DNA of 64,000 nt from CAVRUD01 sp963724285 (GTDB lineage: Bacteria; Chloroflexota; Chloroflexia; Thermomicrobiales; UBA6265): the NCBI GenBank assembly GCA_963724285.1, contig CAVRUD010000018.1, forward strand, positions 62,001 to 126,000, given 5' to 3'. Shown here in pieces: positions 1 through 11,772 of the stretch (its first letter is position 1; each line of letters begins with the position of its first letter). The notes beneath the pieces are model-generated. The model did not search any database. It was not told where the DNA came from and worked only from the letters and a program-made list of their open reading frames with translations. Position numbers and translations under genes: made by a program.

Positions 1-60
1 TCAAAGCTCGCCCGCCGGCACATCTGTCCAAGAGGAGCACCCAAACGGAGAAATGGCCTC

Positions 61-1281
61 ATGCGCCGTCCCATCGCTCCAATCGCCTGCGTTCTCGCCA
101 TCCTCACCGGCGCCTGGATTGGCCAGGCGTATGCGCTCTTCGCTCCGCTCGATCCCATCGCCGCCGAACCTGACAACACCGGCGCGGAAGCCGCCGTCTG
201 GCGCTTCTACGACGCGGTCGACACCATGCTGCGCATCGGCGACGAGGCCCCCCTGCGCGATGCGATCGCCCCGGACTTCGTCGACCACTCCGCCCGGCCC
301 GGCCTCTCCCCCACCCGCGACGGCCTCCTGGCCTATCTCGCCTCCCTGCGCCAGACCCACCCCGGTCTCAGCCTGGCGCCCCGTGATCTCATCATCGAGG
401 GCGAACGCGTCGTCGCCTGGATTGACCTCGCCGGGAACACCAGCGGAGCATTCCTCGGAATGCCCCTCGCCGAGTCGCCACCGTGGCCGTCTGTCGACCA
501 TTTCCGCATCGAAGCGGGCCGCATCGCCGAGCATTGGGATGACGCGCACGGGCGCGCGGCAACGGAACTCCTCGTATCCACCTCGCTGACGGTGCCTGCG
601 GAGCAGGACCTGATCCCCTCCCTCGAAAGCGTCACCCTCGCTCCTGGCGCCACCGATCGCCCACGATACTGGCAGGGACCAGCCGTCATGCTGGTCGAAA
701 TCGGATCCGTCGACGTGGCGATGGATAACGTCGAGACTGCCCTCTCGCCCGGCGAAGTCCTCACCGTCGCAGTGGGAACCGCCGTCACCATGCGCAATAG
801 GACGGCCTCGCCGGCGACCGTCCTGGTCGCGCGACTGGATGCACCCAGATGGCCGGCGGCGATCGGAGAGCCCGAGGCAGCCCCGGAGACGCCGTCCACC
901 GGCGTCACCATCGTGCCGCTCGCGGTTGGCGCGCGCACGATCACGGGGTCAGGACCGCACTCGGTCGCAATCGGCCGCGTCACCCTGGAGCCGGGCGCGG
1001 CATTTGCACCGCATCGAACGACGGGCGCAGAGTTGCTGGTGGTGGACACAGGCACGCTGACGGTAACCCTCACCGGCGAGGCAAGCCGAGCCTGGATCCA
1101 ATCCCCCGGCCAGGGCATGACCAGCGCCGACGGCCTGGAACAGCTTGCGCCGGATGCCGGAATCTCGATCTCTCCGGGCGCGACGGCCAGCTATGGCAAC
1201 GATGGCACTTCGGCGCTCTCGCTCCTTGTCGTCACCATCAATCCCGGCACTGGCAGTGATCCCTCTGCGGCGTCCGCATAA
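61..1281 (+). CDS. SnoaL-like plus cupin-like two-domain protein
   Basis: This 406-residue protein begins with a hydrophobic stretch (residues 1-27) that could be a signal peptide or membrane anchor. Residues about 42-155 resemble a SnoaL-like/ester-cyclase NTF2 fold, with FVDHSARPG and FRIEAGRIAEHWDD as its recognisable strands. Residues about 180-390 look like one or two cupin-type beta barrels (TTGAELLVVDTGTLTV). Both folds bind small ligands, but no reaction can be named from sequence. The ATG at 61 is the only start that keeps the hydrophobic N terminus; a weak GGAG lies 11 bases before it. It is followed on the same strand by a broken LuxR gene and has no clear operon partner. The fold calls are inference. 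Confidence 0.6.
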   Translation: MRRPIAPIACVLAILTGAWIGQAYALFAPLDPIAAEPDNTGAEAAVWRFYDAVDTMLRIGDEAPLRDAIAPDFVDHSARPGLSPTRDGLLAYLASLRQTHPGLSLAPRDLIIEGERVVAWIDLAGNTSGAFLGMPLAESPPWPSVDHFRIEAGRIAEHWDDAHGRAATELLVSTSLTVPAEQDLIPSLESVTLAPGATDRPRYWQGPAVMLVEIGSVDVAMDNVETALSPGEVLTVAVGTAVTMRNRTASPATVLVARLDAPRWPAAIGEPEAAPETPSTGVTIVPLAVGARTITGSGPHSVAIGRVTLEPGAAFAPHRTTGAELLVVDTGTLTVTLTGEASRAWIQSPGQGMTSADGLEQLAPDAGISISPGATASYGNDGTSALSLLVVTINPGTGSDPSAASA

Positions 1282-1352
1282 TCGTGGCAGCGATCCGAGC
1301 GTCCCCGACAACCTCATCTGCCACCGCCTGAACACCCTGGTGTTTTCTGGCA

Positions 1353-1785
1353 ATGTCGACGAAATCCTTGCACGCCGAATTCACGAGCGTTCCCCATGTG
1401 CGGACGCCGCTTGTCGGCCGCGGCGCCGAGGTGGCGGCTGTCCTCGCCCTCCTGGCCCGGGACGAGGTCCCCCTCGTCACGCTCCTCGGTCCGGGCGGCG
1501 TGGGCAAGACCCGCCTCGCCCTCGCGGTCGCCAGCGCCGCGGAACCGGCCTTCCCGGACGGGATCGCCGTCGTCTCCCTGGCGCCGATCACGGACCCCGA
1601 CCTGGTCCTGGCCGCAATCGCCCGCGCATTCGGCGTCGTGGAGCGCGGGAGTCTCTCCCTCATCGCCCAACTGATCGCCTTGCTCGGCGATCGGCGCCAA
1701 CCACGTCGCCAACATCCTCGCCAAGCTCGGCGTCCCCTCCCGTGCCGCCGCCGCCGCCTTCGCCGTCCGCCACGGCATCGCCTAG
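1353..1785 (+). pseudogene. LuxR-family ATPase regulator, internally deleted
   Basis: The first 110 codons encode the start of an AAA/NB-ARC-type LuxR regulator: TPLVGRGAEVAAVLALL, then the Walker A motif GPGGVGKTRLAL, then VVSLAPITDPDLVL. At about 1688 the reading frame jumps. The sequence from 1690 to the TAG at 1783-1785 encodes, in another frame, NHVANILAKLGVPSR and AAFAVRHGIA, the classic end of a LuxR helix-turn-helix domain. The roughly 600 or more residues normally lying between these parts are gone, so this is a remnant left by an internal deletion, not a sequencing slip. It sits about 0.8 kb upstream of an intact regulator of the related MalT-like type. It is very unlikely to be functional. 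Confidence 0.75.
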
Positions 1786-1879
1786 GGCTCCTTTGGACTG
1801 ATTCACTCCGAACGCGCACGCGGCTGATCGGACGTGCGCCGACGACGACATCGCTCCGCACGCCGAACGCCGAACGCCG

Positions 1880-2359
1880 CTACGTCCCGGCATACGCCCG
1901 TTGCAACTCGGCCACGTCGAGCTTGCTCATCTTCAGCATCGCCTGCACCGCCCGCTGCGCCCCCTCCGGATCGGGTCCGCCGATGCACTCGTGCAGGGCG
2001 CGGGGCACGACCTGCCACGACAGCCCGAACTTGTCCTTCAGCCAGCCGCAGGGACCCGGCTCTCCCCCGTCTGCGGTCAGCGCCTCCCAGTAGTAGTCCA
2101 CCTCGGCCTGATCGGCGCAGTCGATCACGAACGAAACCGCGTCGGTGAACGAGTGACCCGGTCCGCCGTTCAGGGCCACGAACTCCTGCCCGTTGAGCTT
2201 GAACGAGACCGTCATCACCGGTGCCGGTTCGCCGGCACTGCCCTCGCCCATGCGGTTGACCGAGAGGACCTCGGAATCCTTGAAGACCGACACGTACAGG
2301 TTCATCGCCTCTTCGGCCTGGTTGTCGAACCACAGAAACGGGGTGACCTTCTGGCCCAT
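1880..2359 (-). CDS. VOC/PhnB-like (3-demethylubiquinone methyltransferase fold) protein
   Basis: This 159-residue protein belongs to the PhnB/glyoxalase-like VOC superfamily. Supporting segments are the start KVTPFLWFDNQAEEAMNLY, the core MTVSFKLNGQEFVALNGGP, FVIDCADQAEVDYYWEAL, and the end DKFGLSWQVVPRAL, all typical of this family and close to its normal length. Members are small soluble proteins with a paired beta-alpha-beta-beta-beta fold; most have no proven activity despite the methyltransferase label. It is transcribed away from the LuxR-type gene that starts at 2612, leaving a 250-base divergent region. Family call is firm; function is unknown. Confidence 0.85.
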   Translation of the reverse strand: MGQKVTPFLWFDNQAEEAMNLYVSVFKDSEVLSVNRMGEGSAGEPAPVMTVSFKLNGQEFVALNGGPGHSFTDAVSFVIDCADQAEVDYYWEALTADGGEPGPCGWLKDKFGLSWQVVPRALHECIGGPDPEGAQRAVQAMLKMSKLDVAELQRAYAGT

Positions 2360-2611
2360 CGTGTCCTCACCTTTCCATTCTCAGTATCTGAGCAGAATGC
2401 ATCGTCCGGCCCAACACCGGAGCATTCCACCTTCTAGTCGAACGAGACTCGCCCGGATCGACAATCCACATCAATGTCCGGGGGCTGGCCGCTTCGCGGC
2501 GTCGCGCAGACGGACGGGCCATCCGTATACTTGCGCCCCGGGTCCCGCCACAACCGTTGGTCGCCCCGCCGTCCTGCCTCCCGACCGTCGGTCCGACCAC
2601 ACAGGCCAACC

Positions 2612-5308
2612 ATGGCTCCGCTTCCCATCAATAGCGACCCGACCGCCTGGGTCGTCCAGACCAAGCTGCTGCCACCGATCGCCCGGCCCGGCTCCGTGGC
2701 CCGGTCGCGCCTCGTCGGCGCGCTCGCCCAGGCCGTCACGGACCACCGCCTGACCCTCGTCTCTGCCCCGGCCGGCTATGGCAAGACGACCCTCCTGGCC
2801 GCGCTACCAATCGCCCGACCCGACATCGCCGTCGCCTGGCTCTCGCTCGATTCCGACGACGACGACTTCTCCCGCTTCCTGTCCGGCCTCCTGGCAGCGC
2901 TCCGGCGAGTTAATCAAACCTTCGGTGCGGCCACCAGCGCCCTGCTGGCCAGCCTGGGCGACCCGGCCGCCGAGACCCGTCGAATCGGTGGTGTCCTCGT
3001 CAATGATCTCGCCAGCGCTTTCGACCACCCGGTCACAATCGTCCTCGACGACCTCCACGTCGTCTCCTCCCACGCTCCCTACCTCTTCCTGGACTACCTC
3101 CTGGAGCGGATGCCGCCCTACGTCCACCTTGTCGTCGCTACCCGCCACGATCCGCCGCTGGCCCTCGCCCGCCTGCGGGCCCGGCGGGAGCTGGCCGAGT
3201 TCCGCCTTGCCGATCTGCGCTTCACCCCCGACGAAGCGACCGCCTTCTTTGCCGCCGCCGTCCCCGTCCCATTCGCACCCGACCAACTTCGTCTCATGCA
3301 TGAGCGAGCGGAGGGCTGGGCCGCCGGCCTGACCCTCCTCGCCGGGGCCCTCGCTCGCCTACCGGGCCGCCCCGACCGCGATGCCTTCCTCGGTCACCTT
3401 GCGGGCAGCGACCGCGATATCTACGGCTACCTCGCCGCTGAGGTGCTCGAAGCCGAATCTGCCACCACCCGCACCTTCCTCCTTCAGACTGCCATCCTGA
3501 CCGAACTCACACCTGCCCGCTGCGCCGCCCTCACCGGCCGCGCCGACGCCGGGCAGGTCCTGGAGGACCTCCACGCCCGTAACCTTTTCGTCATCGCACT
3601 CGACCCCGCCCATACCGCCTACCGCTACCACGACCTCTTTCGCGCCTTCCTTCTGGGCCGCCTGGTTTACCATGCATCGCCTGAAGCCGTTCGTGACCTT
3701 CACCGCCGGGCAGCCACCACCGCCGATCCAATCCGCGCCATTCCCCACCTCCTCGAAGCCGAAGATTGGGACGCCGCCGCTGCCAGCATCGTCCACATCG
3801 GCGACGACCTTCTGGACGGCGGCGCCGTCGACACGCTCCGCGGCTGGATTGGCGTCCTGCCGGATTCTGTCCGCCGCCGTGCCCCCCGGCTCGCTTACTT
3901 CCTGGGCGTCGCTGCCTGGGACCGGTGGGACATCGCCCCGGCCCAAACGTCCCTGGAGGAGGCCCACCGGGCGTACGTGGCCACCGGCGACCGCTCCGGC
4001 GAGGGGGAAGCCCTGGTTCTGCTCGCCTCCTGCCTCATCGTCATGGGCGACTTTGCCACGGCCCGTGCGCACCTCGATCGCGCCGACGCCGGCCCCCTGC
4101 CCGAACGGTCCCGCGTCCAGCTCCTCCTGAATCGCGCCTGGCTAAGCCTCCTCTCCGGCGACTGGCCCAGCGCCGTGCCCGCGCTCCACGCCGCCCTCGA
4201 CGCCGCGACCGCTGCCAAGGATCCGCATGCCCTGCGCCTCGTCGCTACTCAGATCCAGTCCAGCTTCGTCTCCCTGCCGGGCGGGCCCGCCGCTATCGAT
4301 CGCCTCGCTCACCTTGTCGACGCCCGCGGGAGCGAACTACCCGGCCCCGCCCATGCCTTCGTCTCCACCGCCGTTGCCTGGTCCCACCTGTGGCACGGCA
4401 ACCGCGCCGCGGCCATCACCGCCGGCGAGCACGCCCTGGCTCTCGACGACCGCTTCGGCGGGCCGGACGCGCCGGCGGTCGATGTCGTCGGCGTCACCGC
4501 CGGGCTCCTCCTCGCGCGCCTGCACGCCTTCGCCGGCGACGATGCCGCCGCCGACCGCTGCCTCGACCGGATCTATCAGGGGCCCCTCAGCCACGGTCTC
4601 AACCTGCCCAGCTCTCGCGCCTGGCGCGCCTCGTTCCTCTACCCGCTCGCGCGCATCCGGATCCATCAGGGCCGCGCCGACGAGGCCCGCGCCATCCACG
4701 CCCAGATGGCCGAGGCCGAGCCGGGGGAGTGGCCTCGCTCTCCCCTGCTACGCCAACTGCTCCGCGGCCTCCTCGCCATCGCCGCCGGCGATCGCGTCGC
4801 CGCCGAGGCAGACCTCCGCGCTGCCGTGGGTACCCAAGCCAGCAGTCCCGAGACCACCCAGTACGGCCTCGCCGCCCTCCCGCTTGCCCGTCTCCTACTC
4901 GACGACGGGCGCCCCACCGAAGCGCTCGCCACGCTGAAGCCCGTCCTCGCCGCCGCCGAACGCGAAGGCATGCCCGGCCCGGCCGCCTGGGAATCGCCCG
5001 ACATCGTTGTCCCGCTTATGCGCCTCGCCGTCGCACATGGCGTCGCGGTTCCGGTCGCCGCCGGGATCCTCGCCGCCATCGCGGACCCCGCCGACTCGTC
5101 GTCGGTCACGACCGCCGCCGGGCTCACCCCGCGCGAGTTGGAGGTCCTCCGCCTGATCGCCTCCGGCGACGGCAACCCCGCCATCGCCGACGCACTCTTC
5201 ATCAGCGTCCACACCGTCAAGATCCACGTCGCCCGCATTCTCGCCAAGTTGGACGTCGCCTCACGTGGCCAGGCTGCGGCCCGTGCCCGTGAGCTTGGCA
5301 TCGTCTAG
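2612..5308 (+). CDS. LuxR-family (MalT/LAL-type) ATP-binding transcriptional regulator
   Basis: This 898-residue regulator has the three-part plan of large MalT-like LuxR proteins. An N-terminal STAND/AAA ATPase carries Walker A SAPAGYGKTT (residues 51-60) and a Walker B-like IVLDDLHVV. A long middle region of alpha-helical TPR-like repeats covers about residues 370-820. A C-terminal helix-turn-helix of about 60 residues runs from LTPRELEVLRLIASG through HTVKIHVARILAKLDV. Such proteins are cytoplasmic, bind a ligand and ATP, and activate promoters. The start at ATG 2612 is chosen because homology begins there (TKLLPPIARPGSV); upstream in-frame codons are low-complexity. No neighbouring gene reveals its target. 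Confidence 0.92.
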   Translation: MAPLPINSDPTAWVVQTKLLPPIARPGSVARSRLVGALAQAVTDHRLTLVSAPAGYGKTTLLAALPIARPDIAVAWLSLDSDDDDFSRFLSGLLAALRRVNQTFGAATSALLASLGDPAAETRRIGGVLVNDLASAFDHPVTIVLDDLHVVSSHAPYLFLDYLLERMPPYVHLVVATRHDPPLALARLRARRELAEFRLADLRFTPDEATAFFAAAVPVPFAPDQLRLMHERAEGWAAGLTLLAGALARLPGRPDRDAFLGHLAGSDRDIYGYLAAEVLEAESATTRTFLLQTAILTELTPARCAALTGRADAGQVLEDLHARNLFVIALDPAHTAYRYHDLFRAFLLGRLVYHASPEAVRDLHRRAATTADPIRAIPHLLEAEDWDAAAASIVHIGDDLLDGGAVDTLRGWIGVLPDSVRRRAPRLAYFLGVAAWDRWDIAPAQTSLEEAHRAYVATGDRSGEGEALVLLASCLIVMGDFATARAHLDRADAGPLPERSRVQLLLNRAWLSLLSGDWPSAVPALHAALDAATAAKDPHALRLVATQIQSSFVSLPGGPAAIDRLAHLVDARGSELPGPAHAFVSTAVAWSHLWHGNRAAAITAGEHALALDDRFGGPDAPAVDVVGVTAGLLLARLHAFAGDDAAADRCLDRIYQGPLSHGLNLPSSRAWRASFLYPLARIRIHQGRADEARAIHAQMAEAEPGEWPRSPLLRQLLRGLLAIAAGDRVAAEADLRAAVGTQASSPETTQYGLAALPLARLLLDDGRPTEALATLKPVLAAAEREGMPGPAAWESPDIVVPLMRLAVAHGVAVPVAAGILAAIADPADSSSVTTAAGLTPRELEVLRLIASGDGNPAIADALFISVHTVKIHVARILAKLDVASRGQAAARARELGIV

Positions 5309-5591
5309 GACACTAATCGGGGAAAGGGCGACGTAGGGGGACGGCGTCAATCTCTCAGGGAGGGTCTCTCCACCAGCGACGGAGGCCGTTGCTCCGCCCA
5401 TCCATCGCATAACGGCCCGGATTTTTGCGCCTGTCCACGCCGGATAGTCCTCTAACCGCATCCAAATAGCTCCATCGAGCGACGCATCGTGGCAACGGAT
5501 TCCGTACGCTCGACTTGTCCGTCCGACCCGAGCCGGACGGACGTTCAGCAACCATCGCGCCCAGCGTTAGCATCCAAAGGAGTCCTTACCA

Positions 5592-6278
5592 ATGTCCGCG
5601 TCCTCCCTCTACCGCCTCAGCGGCCTCGCCCTCGTACTGGGCTCACTGCTCTTTGCCGTCGGCAACCTGATGCATCCCCTCGAACACTCGGTTTCCGCCC
5701 AGGCCAAGCCGACCTGGGAGGCAGCCCATATCACCTTCATGATCGGCGGCATCATCATGGTCCTCGGTCTCCCTGGGGCCTATCTTCGGCAGTCTCTCCG
5801 CGCCGGCCGGCTCGGCCTTATCGGATTCGTCGTTCTCGTCATTGGCCTGATCGGCATCGCCCCCAGCGCCTGGTACGAAGCCTTCGTCGTCAACCCCATC
5901 GGCCCTGATCTGGCCGATAAGATCGAAGGTGGCGCGGGCGGCACCTTCAACGCCATCGCCGGCCTCTTCCTCGTCTTTGGCCCCTTCCTCTTCGGAATCG
6001 CTACCTGGAGAGCGAAGGTCTTCGCCCGCTACGCTGCCCTCGCCTCTGTCCTCAGCACGCCAATCCTGCTCGTCCTCGGTGGGCTACCCGGCAAGACCGG
6101 CGGCGCCGCAATCATCTTCGGCACCGTCGTTTTCTCCGTCGCGTACGCCTGGATTGGCTACGAGCTTGTCACCGGGGGACCTGCCGCCGCCGAAGTACCC
6201 AGTGGTGGCGCCGAGGCCACACCCGGCATCGACGCTGCCGTGAACCAGGCCACGCCTCAACTCTCCCGCGTGGCGTAG
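5592..6278 (+). CDS. Six-helix integral membrane protein, unknown function
   Basis: This 228-residue protein has about six predicted membrane helices, for example LALVLGSLLFAVGNLM, FMIGGIIMVLGLPGAYL, LGLIGFVVLVIGLIGIA, GLFLVFGPFLFGIATW, and a last pair near residues 150-195. The C terminus is a short polar tail rich in Ala and Pro. The layout resembles DUF4386-like small bacterial membrane proteins, but I do not recognise a defining motif. The start is well supported by AAAGGAG ten bases upstream of ATG 5592. The next gene starts 42 bases after its stop and may be co-transcribed. Confidence 0.75.
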   Translation: MSASSLYRLSGLALVLGSLLFAVGNLMHPLEHSVSAQAKPTWEAAHITFMIGGIIMVLGLPGAYLRQSLRAGRLGLIGFVVLVIGLIGIAPSAWYEAFVVNPIGPDLADKIEGGAGGTFNAIAGLFLVFGPFLFGIATWRAKVFARYAALASVLSTPILLVLGGLPGKTGGAAIIFGTVVFSVAYAWIGYELVTGGPAAAEVPSGGAEATPGIDAAVNQATPQLSRVA

Positions 6279-6320
6279 TTGCCAGCAACGGAACGTCTGA
6301 GAGCGCCCCAGGAGGCGGTC

Positions 6321-6761
6321 ATGGCCCTCGATCCCGGCTGGGCAACACCCGGTACGCCAGGCGAGCTCCGCCATCGCCTAACCACATTCCTCGCCGCCCA
6401 TGAGGTCGGCGTCCTCGCCCTCGGCGGCGAGGACGCCACCTGGGCCATGCCCGTCACGTATCGCAGCCAAGGTCTCGCCGTCACCTGCCTCGTGCCGCGC
6501 TGGGCCGAGATCGACATCCGCCTGGTCGCAAACGCCGACGCGCTCCTCGTTGTCCCCGCCGTCCCAGGCAACGCCGGACATTGGCTTGCCTGCCGCGGGA
6601 CAGCACAACTCTGCCCGTCTGGCACCTGGCCAAGTCTCCACCCGACCCTACCGACGCTCATCCAGCCCACCCTCTACGATGTCGTCGAGCTCACGCTCAG
6701 CCGCCTCGACCTCGTCGACGAACGCTCCGGCTGGGGCCGCCGCGAGAACCTCGACGTCTAG
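6321..6761 (+). CDS. Pyridoxamine 5'-phosphate oxidase-like flavin-binding protein
   Basis: A protein of 146 residues with the split-barrel pattern of the PNPOx-like family: LAAHEVGVLALGGEDATWAM, PVTYRSQGLAVTCLVPRWAE, and a third strand around NADALLVVPAVPGNAGHWLA. The family includes F420- or FMN-binding proteins, and the cofactor cannot be decided here. The start ATG 6321 is preferred over an upstream TTG at 6279 because AGGAGG lies five bases before it. The gene follows the membrane protein closely in the same direction. No catalytic function is proposed. Confidence 0.65.
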   Translation: MALDPGWATPGTPGELRHRLTTFLAAHEVGVLALGGEDATWAMPVTYRSQGLAVTCLVPRWAEIDIRLVANADALLVVPAVPGNAGHWLACRGTAQLCPSGTWPSLHPTLPTLIQPTLYDVVELTLSRLDLVDERSGWGRRENLDV

Positions 6762-7064
6762 CCGCCCCACTGCTACGAAGGAGCTTCATAAGGACGGAAA
6801 CCGCTTCAACAACCCATCTCGCGCCTTGACCGGGGAGCTCTCCCGCCATTCGGCCCTGAACGGAGCGACCGCTGGGCGGCAGGGGCACTCGGCCTCCGGA
6901 CAGTGACCAACGCGCAGGCCCAATGCAGCAACGTCGTCTGCAAGGACGACCTCGGGATCTACAACGACGGCTGCGTCTGCTGCGTCTATTGGTCAGGTTT
7001 GCTCGGTAACGCTCGTCTCGAAAATCGTCTCAGAGTCATCATGGCGAAACCTGTCGGACCGCGT
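6762..7064. other. Gene-poor spacer
   Basis: No convincing gene is seen in these 303 bases. A cysteine-containing reading frame (GTG 6903 to 7085) is open but has no ribosome site and resembles nothing I know. Base composition falls toward the right end, where the toxin-antitoxin remnant begins. Confidence 0.5.
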
Positions 7065-7284
7065 TGGTTCTTCGACATCCATTAATGACGTCATCAACGC
7101 AGGAATCCAACTCCTCGCCGAACAGGAACGCGCCCGCCAGACCCACCTGCGCGCCTTCATCCGTGAGGGATTTGCAAGCGGCGAGCCGGTCGAACGCACC
7201 GATGACCTCATGGACGAAATCGAACGCGAGGCCGAGGCAGCCGTCCGCCGGGGCGATGTCCTGAGCCCACATGTCCGCCCGTAG
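7065..7284 (+). pseudogene. parD: ParD-type antitoxin, N-terminally degraded
   Basis: The frame ending at TAG 7282-7284 encodes VGSSTSINDVINAGIQLLAE, then EQERARQTHLRAFIREG and DEIEREAEAAVRR. This matches the second half of ParD (CC2985-type) ribbon-helix-helix antitoxins, whose usual core is GSTSDVVRAGLRLLEE. The first part of the protein is not recognisable and no start codon with a ribosome site is found in frame, so the gene appears 5'-truncated or shifted. It overlaps the ParE-like start by 14 bases, the normal parDE arrangement. The match is by pattern memory, not a search. Confidence 0.5.
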
Positions 7285-7357
7285 GCGGCGACTTTTGATC
7301 ATTCCTTCCGCCCGCCTGGAACTCCGAGACGTCCTCGCCTCTACCGAGCAGCTCTGA
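7271..7357 (+). pseudogene. parE: ParE/RelE-type toxin, truncated after 28 codons
   Basis: From ATG 7271 the sequence reads RRRRLLIIPSARLELRDVLA, then STEQL followed by TGA. The start of ParE toxins has this character (positively charged strand, then AxxDLxdIxxYtexxWG). The stop sits exactly where the family has a conserved Trp, so a single TGG to TGA change would explain it, and GVA follows in frame. Downstream, however, the frame soon stops looking like ParE, so the toxin is probably dead by truncation as well as by the nonsense codon. Confidence 0.4.
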
Positions 7358-7469
7358 GGAGTCGCCGTGGGCCGCATTCTCCACGTTCGTCAGAATCCCA
7401 GCGGCCACCTCGATCTCAAGCCAACCGTCACGCGTGCCCAAATCCGGATCACGAACGCCGGGGTGCTTG

Positions 7470-7520
7470 CCAATTTCTCCGTCCGCCCCGAAACTGCCCC
7501 ATTCCACCAGACCAGCTTCG
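7470..7520. repeat. Flanking repeat module B, left copy
   Basis: A 51-base block containing CGAAACTGCCCC and ACCACCAGACCAGCTTC-like sequence recurs at 15968-16019 with about 88 percent identity by eye. A partial third copy (CGCCGAAACTGC) is at 7757-7778. With module A it brackets the restriction-modification island. Confidence 0.7.
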
Positions 7521-7623
7521 TAGGTTCTTCGACATCCATTTTGGAATGCTCGGGGCGCAGGAGCGAACTCGAACAGTGGCTTGGAGAGACGTAGCCTGAG
7601 CCCAGTACCATCCCAATTGAAAA

Positions 7624-7735
7624 GAACATTTGTTCTGATATGATCAGAGCAAGCGGCACACCCGGCGCGGGTGCGGGCCTGGGCAGCTAGCAGGCGCCCC
7701 GCCCGTCTCGGACACCAGCCGTCTTCCAGGCCCCA
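7624..7735. repeat. Flanking repeat module A, left copy, with GAAC-N4-GTTC palindrome
   Basis: The module starts with the palindrome AGAACATTTGTTCT (7624-7637) and continues with AGCGGCACACCCGGCGCG, a hairpin CACCCG-GCG-CGGGTG, and GGCCTGGGCAGC. A closely similar copy in the same orientation lies at 15638-15745. The palindrome matches the GAAC-N4-GTTC form of Gram-positive-type LexA boxes. No gene starts directly downstream on the plus strand. The 7358-7811 stretch holds only these repeats and no supported gene. Confidence 0.7.
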
Positions 7736-7811
7736 GCGCACGCTCCCGGACGTTCTCCCCCGTCACCGCCGAAACTGCTTATCTACTTTCATACCATTTT
7801 CAGAGCCGCCG

Positions 7812-8182
7812 CTATTCCGGGTTCTCTTCTCTACTCCTTTGCACCACAATCGGCCCACTTAGCGCCTGCAATCTCTGCTCCCGTTCCCGCCAATCTGGCA
7901 AATACGCGAGCAGAAAACTCTTGAAGACCTTCCCATGATTTGGCGCAAGCAAGTGCACCAACTCATGCACGATCACGTACTCACCGAGCGACTGTGGCAG
8001 CTCAATTAACTCGGCATTCAGCGTCAACCTCCCACCGGTCGACATCGAAGCCCATTTCGTCCGCATCGTCCTGACGTGGATCTGCCCTACGCGCACTCCG
8101 ATCCGCGTTGCCCAATGCCGCACCGCCCACCGCAGATCGTCCACGTCCGCCCACGCTAGGTTTGCGCCCTGTCCCTCCTCCG

Positions 8183-8186
<4 letters not shown>
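7812..8186 (-). CDS. YgjP/SprT-like zinc metalloprotease (DUF45, M48 group), short form
   Basis: The 124-residue product contains HELVHLLAPNHGKVF, the zinc-binding HExxH plus downstream His pattern of the YgjP/DUF45 group, within which the full protein is usually near 230 residues. Preceding text RVGQIHVRTMRTKWASMS and GRLTLNAELIELPQ also fits the family core, so this is a C-terminal-type short form. Its ATG overlaps the hsdR stop by four bases (ATGA), implying translational coupling. Genes of this family often travel with type I restriction operons; its role there is unproven. It is the only intact gene at the hsdR end of the island. Confidence 0.8.
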
Positions 8187-11159
<2,973 letters not shown>

Positions 11160-11578
11160 CAGGAGAACGAGAGGCCCCTCTCGGGAGACTACGCCGGAGG
11201 GGAGAAGATCGAGCGTCAGCACCCTCCCACCGTTTCGTTCCGCGCACGAGACAACAGAGGCATCGACCACGCCGAGCGGCAGGTCCGCGTAACGATGGAT
11301 CAGATCGCGCACACGGGCAATGTCCTGTTCGCCGCAGTCAGGCGGAAGGCGCCACGGTCGAGATCGCCGAGAAACGCATCGATCACCTCGATTGTCGACC
11401 GGCGTTCGAGCAGGTACGTCGTCTCGCACAGGCTGAGCGCCGGGTCGATCCATGGCCCGGGCTCCGCGTCAAGAGCTGCCCGGACCCGGTTGTTGTCCGT
11501 ATCGCGCCGGTTGAGGTAGCCAAAGAGACCGGACGTATCGAGCGTGATCACTGCGGGCGCCAGTTCGCCCGCAACCAA
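11160..11578 (-). pseudogene. vapC: VapC-type PIN-domain toxin, frameshifted
   Basis: From ATG 11578 the product reads VITLDTSGLFGYLNRRD, holding the first PIN-domain acidic residue, then SLCETTYLLERRS. A frame change near 11335 is needed to continue into DCGEQDIARVRDLIHRYADL, GVVDASVVSCAERNGG and RVLTLD, the conserved second half of PIN toxins. Together these make a normal-length VapC of about 135 residues, an RNase that cleaves specific RNAs. It overlaps vapB by 31 bases. The 3' end is approximate because the second frame stays open past the expected C terminus. One indel could be a sequencing error. Confidence 0.8.
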
Positions 11579-11772
11579 TCCTCGGTATCGCGTCCATCCA
11601 GCCCGGGATCATCAACCATCCCGGCCGATACCGGCCGGGGCCGACCCTGCGCACCGAGGAACGCCTCGATCGCCTCGCGCACGATCTCCACCTCGTCCCG
11701 CCCGCTCTCCCTCGCCGCCGCCGCAAGCGCCCGCCGCAATTCAACCGGCAGTTCTATTGTCGTCGCTACCAT
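11548..11772 (-). CDS. vapB: VapB-type ribbon-helix-helix antitoxin
   Basis: This 74-residue protein starts VATTIELPVELRRALAAAAR and continues DEVEIVREAIEAFL, a typical ribbon-helix-helix DNA-binding domain. A short tail ending EDWLRANWRPQ would bind and neutralise the PIN toxin. It precedes vapC on the minus strand with a 31-base overlap, the usual antitoxin-first order, and such pairs repress their own promoter. Located inside the hsd operon, it may help keep the island in the genome. Confidence 0.85.
   Translation of the reverse strand: MVATTIELPVELRRALAAAARESGRDEVEIVREAIEAFLGAQGRPRPVSAGMVDDPGLDGRDTEDWLRANWRPQ

Noticed and set aside
3766..5292. 508-codon arginine-rich open frame within the LuxR regulator
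   Set aside because: It is the +1 shadow of a GC-rich gene with Arg/Pro/Ala bias and no homology; the regulator frame carries the domains.
6903..7085. 60-codon cysteine-containing open frame (GTG start)
   Set aside because: No ribosome site, no similarity, and it runs into the ParD remnant in a different frame.
7367..7594. 75-codon open frame containing a copy of a ParD-like segment (VGSSTSI)
   Set aside because: Only 18 bases are shared with the antitoxin; the rest is unlike any protein and lies in repeat sequence.
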